Shown here: one piece after another, positions 36,584-45,962 of the stretch
How the letters are laid out: the number at the start of each line of letters is the position of its first letter
Position numbering within the stretch: position 1 is the first letter of the stretch
Source of the DNA: Bradysia coprophila
Lineage: Eukaryota > Arthropoda > Insecta > Diptera > Sciaridae
Assembly: GCF_014529535.1 (NCBI RefSeq)
Contig: NC_050737.1
Span: forward strand, 558,001 to 622,000
Direction: 5' to 3'
DNA length: 64,000 nucleotides
Program-made: the position numbers and the translations under genes
The notes under the pieces: generated by a model
Told to the model about the DNA's origin: nothing
Database searches by the model: none
Seen by the model: only the letters and a program-made list of their open reading frames with translations

Positions 36584-39500
36584 TCAATTCAATTTTAAAT
36601 TTACCTTACTCTGACCAGATTCATCAATTTCTATATTCAGTACCAATGGATCCACCCGGTCACCGTTATCATCATCCATGGTTTCATAGTCGCCGGATAT
36701 CAATTTGGTCAACGTTCGTTCGTCTATTTGACTTGCATCCAAAATACGAATGCCACTCGAGTCATCCGTCGATATAACGTACTCTTCATGACTCTCGTCT
36801 GTCCGCATGGTCATGTGTTGTCCGGACGACTCAATGCTGACATCGTCTTCGATCGATTCTTCAGCCATTTCGATTACCTCATAAGTTTCGGGCTCCTCTA
36901 TACCAGCTTTGATACGCTTCTGACGTTGCAATTCCATTTTACGATCTTTAAGCGCTTGTAACTCTTTGGGATGAATGTTTTTTCTGTGGGAGTTCATCAA
37001 TATGTTAATAACAAATTTGACCACTAACAACCCACTGTACTATCATCTACCTATGCGTATAGAAGTTCGTTGAACTGTTAAATGTACGTTCACAGAACGT
37101 ACATTTAAATGTCTTTTGTTCGGTGGTGTGCTGAGATATGTGCACGGTTAGAGCTCGTTTCAGCTTAAACGATTTTCCGCATTGGTCGCATTTAAATGGC
37201 TTCAAATCTGAATGCTGTGTCGACAAAGGGAAATAGATGAAAACAAATTGAAAAGAAAATTCTCCGATTGGTAAAATAAAAGTTTACCTGTGTCACTAAA
37301 TGCCGATTCAATAAAACGTGCTTCTTTGTCGTGTATTCGCATTTATTGCATTTCAGTACTGTATCACTGTGTAGTATCATATGCGATTTCAAGCATCGCT
37401 GATTCATCAACCTGTAAATGAAATGATGTTTGGGGTTTATTAAAAACAGCAAAGCCCCAAAGTTTTTACGTTACTTATTCATAGGGTATACAAACATGCT
37501 CACAAACACCTACGAGCTATGAGAAGTGAAGTGTGCAAAATTATCTCTGGTAAACAGAATACAAACTGATAACAAGATCATCAATGATAAAAGAGTTCAC
37601 TTTCAATAAATTGCATTTTCTTGAGTTTCCATGGCATTACTGTCGTTTACCTGATAAATCTCTAGCCGAACAACTCAGCCCTTTATTTGGCGTAGTATAC
37701 ACGCAATTCGAACAATTTGTCGGTCAAACTGATAAGTATGAACCTTTCACCGGGAATATCAATCGGGACGATGGCAGATATAGAAGCTATAACTGAAATA
37801 AGCAACAAAGCGTACAAAGGAAATGGCCAAGGATGGACGGACTGGGCACACCTTCAGCACATTTTACAGGACGTTCCGCGAACGAACGTAAAAGATGTCC
37901 AAACGCTAATGGAAAAGCACCCATCCGTTTTTATCCTACATACAGGCGACGATGGCACTTTGAACGGTAGTCTGTATTTGGAAGATATTGGCGAAAAACA
38001 ATTACATTTATGGTTGATGGCTGTCGATCCGTCGAAACAAAATCAGGGCATTGGACGTAAACTGCTGAATGGTGCTTGTGAATATGGCAAACAGAATGGA
38101 TATAAATTGGTTGAGTTGCTCACTTCGGTTCGACGAACCGAAGTGGTTGCATGGTATGAACGGTGTGGGTTTACCAAAACGGATAAAATTGTCGAATTTG
38201 ATCTGTCGACCGTGTTACCGGTGCCGAAAGGTAGTTTGTCGGAGGAAGTGGAAATGGTTAAGTACTTGTGAGGGGATCAGTAATTTTGTTGCGACCTTCT
38301 CATGAAAGAAGATACTGCTTACAATAAAGAAAAATTATTTTTACGAGTCCACGATATTCTTGATAGTAGACTGTACCGGACACAAAATATCCTGCGATAT
38401 GAATCGTACCATCATTTCACTCGAGATTTTTATCGAAGTATGACTCTCCACTGTTCGTGTTAGTACGGAATCCAGAACAAACTTACCAGTTATGCTGATG
38501 GTCAAAGTAACTGTAAAAATTTCTAGCTTTTGTTCTTACCATTTTCCGCAATGGGGGCACTGTAGTTGATCCCTTTCGCGCGGCTGATGTATTGTGGACA
38601 TGTGCTCATTGAGTCCAGTACGAGTAGCAAACTTTTTGGCACAAACATGGCAAACATTTGAACTTGGCTTTTTATCGCTGTGAATAAGCTTTTTGTGTGT
38701 CGACAGGCCACCGGGTGTATCATACCTGTAAATCAGTTGATTTGATGATTTTTCAATCGAATGCTCGTTGATATTCAAACTATCATGACAAAACACAATG
38801 TTAAATCAAAAAGACAACAGTCGAATGTACATTGAAGGTGAGACCGCCGGAAAGCATCCAATCGATGGGCTAAACACTTTAAATAATCGGATCAACGGTC
38901 GGAATTACAATGATGGTGAAGACATTTCCAAATCGTCTCTGGTATCCGATGAATTGAACACACTGAAGACGGATTTGTATAATGCAACCAAATCATTGGA
39001 AAAATCTTTATCGATGGCAGAAGGCCTGAAGGTATTTTGTGATCGATCGATAATAATCAATTTGGAGAGAAAACATAATCCATTTAATGTTTTGGACCAA
39101 AGGAATCTCTTCGAAATGTGGCTGTAGATAAGCAAATATTGGCTATGCGATTGCACGAAACTCAGACGGCCTACGAAAAGCTGAGACGACATGCAATGGA
39201 ACAACGTAAATGTTTCAGGAATAAAACGAATCAGATGCAGTACGAAATTGATGAGGTCAAAAATTCGTTGGCTGCAACTAAGGTAACATTGTGATGCGGC
39301 ATTTGCGTCCCATTTTTTAAGAGTCAATTTCGAGGAATTTCTAAAATTTCTTAGTGACACTTGCCTGACCCCCATTTTCGTACTCTACTCATTATGATCT
39401 CGTACAATCGTATCCAAAACGCAATTTCGATTTCAGATGGAATTCTTCAACACAAACGCTGAGCTTCGCCGTAATCTGAGAAGCACCATTAAGACCACGA

Positions 39501-41666
39501 ACCGTTTAAGCTTAATGTTTCTTCGCATGAAAGAGACCAAAAATCGTGTGGAAAGCAAAAAGACTTTATACGAACGAATCTCCAACGATTTGAGCGGTTC
39601 AATCAAAGAGCAAGCAAACATCATCAAAGAGATGGCAAAAAAGTGTGACAAAAGCAGGAAAACCCATTCCAATATTCAACTGCTCAACCGTGTCGGTCAA
39701 TTGTTAAGCGAAGTGGCAAATTTGCGTTTAAAACTAGCCGCCGAAATTATTGCAAAGCAAAAACAATCGAAGAAAATTACGGACAAACTGATCGATCGCG
39801 TTGCATCGAAACTGGCCAAAGAGCGGTACGAGAACGATCACTTTGAACATACTGTTAATTCCGACAATTCCATAAATTCGTCAATCGATCTGGACGATTC
39901 GGAAGTGACAATATTCCAACAAAATTGCAAATTGAAACGTTCCAATTCATTTTAATTTCGAGAAAAGCGACAAACTTTGAATATACTTACACCTTTCCGC
40001 ATATGTGGCACACGTAGAGTTTCCGTTGATCGCGCGGCTGATGCTGAATTTTGTGTATCATCAGTGCTCCCTTCCACACAAAACGCTTCGGACATTCATC
40101 ACAGGCATATGGTTTCTGATCTTCGGGTAAGTGGGTCTGCTCGTGACTCTGCAGAAATCGGGGTCGCGTTACCATGTAACCGCATATCTGACACCTTGTT
40201 TGGGTTGGAAACGTTTCAATTGAAAATGAATTGTGTAAGCAGTCAGGGCATAAACGTTACCGGCCAGCGAATATACTTAAAACTTACTTAAATGCGTCGG
40301 GTTGAATGTGCCTAGCCATATGCATGATTATGGCAGGATAACGATAGAGCTTCGACTGGCAGCATGTAACGTAGCCTTCTTCTTTATGCTCATTCGCATA
40401 GTGACTGAAAAGTTCACGCAGATATCTGAAAAGTTTATTTTAGAAAATATCAATTCAATGAACTCCCCGTTCCACCGACAATATTTCAGCAAAATCGCAA
40501 CGTCGACTCACTTAAATCTCGTCTTCTGTTCACATAAATCACATTCCAACTTGTAGTATTTGCATATCATCGACATCAATTTCTTCCCTTTCACCAGTAG
40601 CAGACCATTTTCGATAATCTTATTCGGAAAATCGTCTAACGTCGTCTGTGCGGGCCAATCTTCATTATCCGAATCTCTGGCCGGAAATTCATAGTCACTT
40701 TCTTCCTCATCCTCATCGTGCAACGGTAAATCATTCGTCTTACGTAAGATTGCCGTTTGTTTGGAGCGTGTGTTTCGCTTCACTGGCAATACCATGTGAT
40801 TATTATATTCCGTTTCGCTGTCTTCAACTTTGATTTTCGGACGACCACGTCGCTTTTTGGATGGTGGTGGTACATCTGGTTCTGCACTTCCATCCATCTC
40901 GTAATAAATGACATTCTCAATGTCACTCGTTGAACAACTAGCGGTCGGTATGCATTCTTCTTCTTTTACAACAATGGCACCTACGTCATGGTAAGGTTGT
41001 ACTTGTGAAGAATTTTTGTTGGTTTTCAGGCTCTTTGAATTGAACGATCTGGTTTGCCGGGTGCTGTTTTGAACATTTTTTTTTGCTTTTTTCAAAACAT
41101 TTTGTAACACCAATTTGTCGTCCACTTCTTTCTCAACTGCTGACTCATCAGCAAGTGGCTCTTCTCCTTGAATTTCAATTTGGAAATGTTGATCAATATC
41201 ATCGAAATTATCGTCCGCATTTAAGACTACCACTTCCACAGTGTCATCATCGCAACCTCCTTCGAATATTTCGACTTCTGACGACGAAATTTTATCGAAT
41301 GTAGGCTCAAAATGTGGTACGAGAACATTTTGCTCGTAGTCGCCTTTAAGAACCGATTTTTGGATTTGATTGATCTGAAAGGAAACGTATTAACTATTGA
41401 CATATTGGACACTATGCGATGTAAGATTTGCTTGCCTTTTCGTAGAATTTGTGGAATGTATTCAATTGATTCGAACACATCCAACATATTGTTTTCGGAT
41501 GAGCATCAGTTTCAGTAACCCGTAGATACAAATAACGATTTATTTTGCCTAAATAGTCCCGTTCTTTACCCTTTTCACTGTAAATATCAACAGTATCGGT
41601 TTCTGTATTTCTCGAATAGCACAGTCTGCATATTTGATTTTCAGGTATTAGATGGACCGATGACAT
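36584..41666 (-). CDS. ZAD and C2H2 zinc-finger transcription factor
   Basis: Eight minus-strand exons (41666-41436, 41374-40512, 40425-40288, 40194-39991, 38725-38540, 37411-37288, 37214-37051, 36983-36584) keep frame throughout and give 769 residues. A ZAD domain (C13, C16, C61, C64; then FHKFYEKINQIQKSVL) is the insect-specific dimerisation module. An acidic linker with KKRRGRPKIK follows, then a Grauzone-type finger block: CDLCEQKTRFKYLRELFSHY, GYVTCCQSKLYR, CQICGYMVTRPRFLQSHEQTH, CDECPKRFVWKG, CHICGKVYDTPGG, CHVCAKKF, CPHCGKW, CNKCEYTT, CDQCGKSF and CTFCERTF. The C-terminus is acidic. It is a nuclear DNA-binding protein with unknown targets. Intron 1 appears to use a GC donor. Introns 4 and 5 contain other genes. 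The last exon could instead splice on at AAGGTAAAT (about 36600). Confidence 0.9.
37738..38271 (+). CDS. GNAT-family N-acetyltransferase, intronless
   Basis: A single open frame of 177 residues from an ATG with A at -3. It shows the GNAT fold: an N-terminal ISNKAYKGNGQGWTDWAHL, strand 4 LWLMAVDPSKQ, the acetyl-CoA loop QNQGIGRKLLNGA (motif A, Q/R-x-x-G-x-G), then VVAWYERCGFTKTDKIVEF (motif B). The GWT..AHL and WYER.GF..T pattern resembles acetyltransferases I associate with bacteria and fungi, whose substrates are mostly unknown. The gene lies wholly inside the intron between exons 6 and 5 of the ZAD zinc-finger gene, on the opposite strand. It has no intron, which fits either retroposition or horizontal transfer. 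The substrate cannot be inferred. Confidence 0.88.
   Translation: MNLSPGISIGTMADIEAITEISNKAYKGNGQGWTDWAHLQHILQDVPRTNVKDVQTLMEKHPSVFILHTGDDGTLNGSLYLEDIGEKQLHLWLMAVDPSKQNQGIGRKLLNGACEYGKQNGYKLVELLTSVRRTEVVAWYERCGFTKTDKIVEFDLSTVLPVPKGSLSEEVEMVKYL
38798..39955 (+). CDS. Predicted coiled-coil protein, unknown function
   Basis: Exons 38798-39031, 39103-39282 and 39437-39955 join in phase 0 at both introns and give 310 residues. No family is recognised. Most of the protein is charged helix with heptad-like spacing: LVSDELNTLKTDLYNATKSLEKSL, LRNVAVDKQILAMRLHETQ, YEISNDL-type segments and VGQLLSEVANLRLKLAAEIIAKQ. It ends in an acidic Asn/Ser-rich tail. The gene lies in the intron between exons 5 and 4 of the ZAD gene on the opposite strand, and its stop is only 35 bp from ZAD exon 4. 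The first intron acceptor (CCAAAG at 39102) is weak. A structural or cytoskeletal role is only a guess. Confidence 0.72.
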
Positions 41667-42176
41667 TTTTTCGTCCAATAAAATTAAACAATTTTGTTGC
41701 TAATATACCAATCACCACCGGGCGCAAGCATTTATTTTTCTATTTTGATATTTTATAAATACAAAAATTTACACTCTGCAGACGTCAAAACACAATAACG
41801 TACCGCCAAGTTTGTATCATGAAAATGTTTTGACATTAAAGACCCCAGTGCAAAAACATATGTCGGTGATGGTATATTCCCAGCAAACAAACAATATTAC
41901 ACCCAAATTCGAACGTTGTTATCACATTTTCAACTTTAGATGGTAATTTCAAGTAAAAGTGATGTGAATAGATTAAGGTTAGCTTGCTTAGTTGTTTCTG
42001 TTTATCACGAAGGTGGAAGCCGTGGTAGCACGGGTTTTCAGGAGGTATAATGTACCAATACATGTATGCCAACTTGTAAAAATAAAAATTTAAAACCCAC
42101 AAATGAACGGTGGCGCCTCGCTTGACCCGCTTGACCAATGAATAATGCAATGAGAACAAACTCAATGAAGAACCTA

Positions 42177-42328
42177 ATTCACGCCGTAAGTGTGCCTAAA
42201 ATTTGAAATTCAAGTGAACGAGTCTATGGAAAAGTGAACCGAAAAATACGTTTCAACGCTTCCTTGTATGTGTTAGAAAGACTTGCGTGAGAAAGATTTT
42301 GAAAATCGACCGCACTTAAGGCGTGAAT
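42177..42328. mobile_element. MITE copy 2, ATTCACGC termini
   Basis: 152 bp, homologous to 10961-11124 in the opposite orientation. Ends are ATTCACGCCGTAAGTGTG and CGCACTTAAGGCGTGAAT. The interior carries GTGAACCGAAAAATACG and TTTCAACGCTTCCTTGTATG. Confidence 0.8.
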
Positions 42329-42614
42329 TTGTCGCCTATCAACGTAAATACGTGATTTTCCAAATCGATGGCAAGAGTTCAAAGCCAACGTTGTATTTGG
42401 TCAGCTCGCTTCATCATCATATAAGAATGCGTTGAAATTTATTTTTCATGCCAGCGATGCGAAAATTCCTATTTTGTCCACTATGAAGCGTTGTGAAAAT
42501 GGCTATTTATTGTCATTCTGGAAGGCTCCATTTTAGGTGAGAACATAAAAATGGCTAAATACGAAAACACGCTATTTATTTTATTTTCTTCAAAGTAGAC
42601 AAATAGTTATTTGT

Positions 42615-42684
42615 GTATCTGTTTTGGACGATTGTTTTTAATCAATTTCGTGAGTGCTTAAAATCAATCGTCCAAAACAGATAC
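42615..42684. repeat. 70-bp hairpin
   Basis: GTATCTGTTTTGGACGATTG is followed by its reverse complement CAATCGTCCAAAACAGATAC about 30 bases later, with further pairing of TTTTTAA and TTAAAA inside. Confidence 0.75.
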
Positions 42685-43105
42685 TCGAAAAAATTTTCAT
42701 CAAAAATCTCAAAACTCCCTCATTTTCGGCCCCGACACAAGAAAAACGTTCTTTTCACCTCGGGGAAAAATAGGAAATTCCACCTTGAGCGAATTACGGC
42801 CCTCGCTTCACACTGGCCGCAAACTTTCGCTCTTGGTGAAATTTCCTATTTTCTCACCTTGGTTAACGAATAACTCATTGGTTCATCACTGCACCTAAGC
42901 ATTGGCCGGTTGTGCTTAAAAAAAAGTTATGGTTTAATCATGTCCAATAAATAAAAGCCCACTGTAGAAGAAAAGCCTGTCGTGCAACGAAAAACCATCC
43001 ACAAATTCTCTGTTGGTATCCTGGATACAAATTCTAAAAATTACGGACACCCCCACATGATCACCAAAGACTTTCAATGTAAAGTTTATTTTGATCTAAA
43101 CTTGT

Positions 43106-43140
43106 TATAAATTATGCAAAAGTAATATTTTTTAGTCATT
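43106..43140 (+). promoter_or_regulatory. Possible TATA/Inr promoter of cuticle gene
   Basis: TATAAA at 43106-43111 stands about 30 bases before TCATTG at 43137, a fair insect initiator, and about 110 bases before the ATG. TATA promoters are common in cuticle genes. A second TATAAA at 43174 is an alternative. Confidence 0.4.
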
Positions 43141-43215
43141 GTGTATCTATCGACCAGAAAGGTTGTATTTGAATATAAATTTATTGATTTAATTGAAGAA
43201 ACGCTTTATATCAAA

Positions 43216-43628
43216 ATGGCACGTAACTTAATTTCTGCCTCCGCTCTAATTTGCTTATTTATCACAATTGTGCACACTGCTCCGCCAAATCCACCCACCC
43301 AACAAGTTCAGCCTCGATTTCAAGTGATAAGTGATACTTTCCATCAAGAGCCAAATCTTGAGTACACTTTCGAGTGAGTGATGGTTTTTGATCTTTTTTT
43401 TTGCGTCGCAATCTTAAGTTTCTTTTCACTCAAATAAACAGCCAACAATTTGCGAATGGTGAAAAGTTTTCGGAAGACGGAAAATTGAAAACTGTAAATG
43501 GTATGGATGTTATCGTCACGAAAGGATCATACACAATCATTAACCCAGACGGAACGGAAACTATTGTTAACTACACGGCTGATGAGGACGGTTTTCATCC
43601 AGAAGTTATAACACCTGCCAGTCACTGA
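43216..43628 (+). CDS. RR-type cuticle protein, chitin-binding
   Basis: Exons 43216-43373 and 43442-43628 (intron in phase 2) encode 114 residues. A signal peptide (MARNLISASALICLFITIVHTA) leads into a short Pro-rich stretch and then the Rebers-Riddiford chitin-binding consensus: EYTFEDQQFANGEKF, GSYTIINPDGTETIVNYTAD, EDGFHPE. This is the RR-1 layout seen in soft, flexible cuticle, so the product should be secreted and bind chitin. The intron close after the signal-peptide part is typical of the family. No other cuticle gene is nearby, so it is not part of a cluster within this window. Confidence 0.93.
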
Positions 43629-43975
43629 TACCAATAAGATTGCAGTTAAAATTATCGTGTAAAATAATGTATACGAAACGAATGATGTTACGTACTACCT
43701 GTCCAATTAATAGGGAGATTGCAATTTTCATTTATAATGATAAATTGACGTAAAACGTGTAAATTGCAAGTAAATTCTCCGGGAAAAATATATATATGGA
43801 GTCAACTGATAAATCATAAATTTTAATGCTTACCCCAAGCGAAAGTTGGTCATTACAAAGTAGTTTTCTCCTTGCAAAAATGATACATAACGTGAGGAAT
43901 ATTTTCGATTTATTTTACGTGAATTCCTTTATGATAATCAACTTTCGAATTGGGTAGGCAATAAACCAGATTACA

Positions 43976-44239
43976 TTGGATGCTACTATGTAATTTATAA
44001 CCTCGACAACGACCTTGTAATACTTAGTGTGCCTTTGATCAACAAACTTTGGTAGCTGTTTTTGGACAGGAGTAACTGTATACCTCGCCTTCGGCTCGCA
44101 TACAAAAACTCTATACTTTTCGAAAAGTCAGTTACCGAAGCTGCGGTAACCCAAAAAAACACATTTGTGGGTTTGCTCCTATGACAATATTGTTACCCTA
44201 TGTAATGCATTACGTTCGCATCATCCGATGTAATCTAGT
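43976..44239. repeat. Imperfect foldback
   Basis: AGATTACATTGGATG...TATGTAAT at the left is mirrored by TATGTAATGCATTACG...CATCCGATGTAATCT at the right. An internal GGTAAC/GTTACC pairing is also present. Confidence 0.5.
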
Positions 44240-45247
44240 TTTACATTGGCATACGATTATAATTGAAAATCGCAATATCTCTAATAATGCTCTGTGTATA
44301 TCTCTTTGGGTTTGTACGTAAATGTAATGTAGATAAGTAAGTATTGATGTAATAAATTCACATTTTATGAATATTTTATGGAAGTTGTTTTCTTATAATA
44401 TTAAATCATTGAATAAACAATGGAACGATCAAATGATATAGTCTTTGGGTTACAAAGATCGACAGTGACGGATGCGTACATCACTTTTAAAAGCCATTAA
44501 CATACTCTTTTTGTGTGTAAAAAATTTATTTACCTAAATTTGGCTATTCGATCACTTATTCCAAGGCGATTAAGTGATAATAATTAATAATAACATTGGT
44601 GATCTTTTATAAATTTATGCATAAAACCGGTGGGCTAAATGGCAGGTACTATAGATTAGATGCTACATATAGAACTGAAGATTTTTTACTTTAAAAGAAA
44701 CAACAAAAAAATTTGTTAAAGGTTAAACCACTAAATGCAATATTTAATATTAGAATCAACGTCTTCAGTCGTCTCAGATTATTTTACAGCAACCTGATGG
44801 TATTTATGCAAAAGGTCAATACCTGTGTGTTTATGTGAAATTAATGAGTTATTGAACATCATTTTTCGTCACATTACGACGGTTAAGTGTAATAATAGGT
44901 GAAATTGATTAATCCAAGCAGAAGGTCAGTTCTATAGTTACTCAGATGTCCTCTATTTTGGGTCAGTTTTAACGCACTATCCCTTATTCATTCTTGAGAG
45001 ATTTCGGATGCTACATTTCAGCTACAACTTATAACATTTTTGTTGAGATTCTATAGGTATTTAAGTCCACGAAAAGGAACCGTAGGTCCGTTGAGACCTT
45101 ACCTGCCGCTGGTAACAAGATCTCTTGCGCTTGTTTATAGGATTGGGTGAAAATAGAAGTTTAGGAATCGATTAGTAACCTCAACCGCAGTGCTTCCAAA
45201 AAATATTTTTGAGTCACGTACGGTTCTTGCTGTTCCCGAACTGTCTA

Positions 45248-45415
45248 TGCAATGCACTTCAAGCAAAAGTGGTACTCTAAATAGGGTACTGAAACTTGAT
45301 AGTGCTCCATACAAAATTTTACACTGTAAAAAGAGTGGGGATAAAATTTCATACAAAAAGTGCTCTATTTGTCAGGTGTCAATCAAAGCACTTTAGCTTG
45401 AAGTGCGTTGGTCTA
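45248..45415. repeat. Imperfect foldback
   Basis: GCAATGCACTTCAAGC at the left pairs with GCTTGAAGTGCGTTG at the right. The interior also pairs, with AAATTTTA and TAAAATTT around an AAAAAGAGTGGGG loop. Confidence 0.5.
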
Positions 45416-45595
45416 TGTCAAAAAATTAACTCGTCCCGCTATCACTCCGCATCTACATACTTAAGCATAACAACTGAACGACAAAATGTGGAATTAGTAA
45501 ATTCCAGTGGGGTAAAGTTGCTTGCGTTTTGCGACCAGCATTAATACCGAAATAAAGCACTTTGCATAAGAATTTCCGGAATCGATGAAAAATTT

Positions 45596-45634
45596 ATTTT
45601 CTTATTTTTATTTTCTTATTTTTATTTTCTTATT
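45596..45634. repeat. Short tandem repeat, about 13-bp unit
   Basis: The unit ATTTTCTTATTTTT occurs about three times in direct succession. Confidence 0.7.
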
Positions 45635-45737
45635 AGTCTCATGTAAGCACTGTTCTTAGTCAAATCCTCTGAGATTTCGTATGTTTTTATTTCGAAATCC
45701 GTCAATTAAACTTCTCCAACTTTATACTAAATTAATA

Positions 45738-45865
45738 GGGTACGGACCCCAGTATTCGGCATAGTTTAGAATATCGGCCACAACAATGGGTTTCATTGGG
45801 TTTCATTGTTCTAAACAATAGATGGCCGATATTCTAAACTATGCCGAATACTGGGGTCCGTACCC
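45738..45865. mobile_element. MITE related to the adjacent pogo element
   Basis: A 128-bp foldback flanked by TA at 45736-45737 and 45866-45867. Its ends, GGGTACGGACCCCAGTATTC, differ at only two positions from the ends of the pogo-type element that begins 95 bp further right. Its arms are complementary for about 45 bases, to TATCGGCCA. It is probably a non-autonomous derivative mobilised by that family's transposase. Confidence 0.9.
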
Positions 45866-45962
45866 TACGTTTACGAGAAATCATGCTCGTTCGTTTAAGT
45901 CGAATGATTTTCAGAAAAAAATGTCGTTGACAAGACGACGTTTGGAGGTTCTACTATACGTA

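Larger units (their letters stand above)
41667..43105. other. Spacer with repeats, no gene seen
   Basis: The region upstream of the ZAD gene holds a MITE copy (42177-42328), a hairpin (42615-42684) and a repeat around 42741-42860. In that repeat TTTTCACCTCGGGG...TAGGAAATT is partly mirrored by AATTTCCTATTTTCTCACC and shared with 23630-23680. No coding gene is recognised. Confidence 0.5.
43629..45737. other. Spacer with foldbacks, no gene seen
   Basis: AT-rich DNA. It holds two foldbacks (43976-44239 and 45248-45415) and a short tandem repeat (45596-45634). Several overlapping frames at 45135-45544 come from the second foldback and show no motif. Confidence 0.5.
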
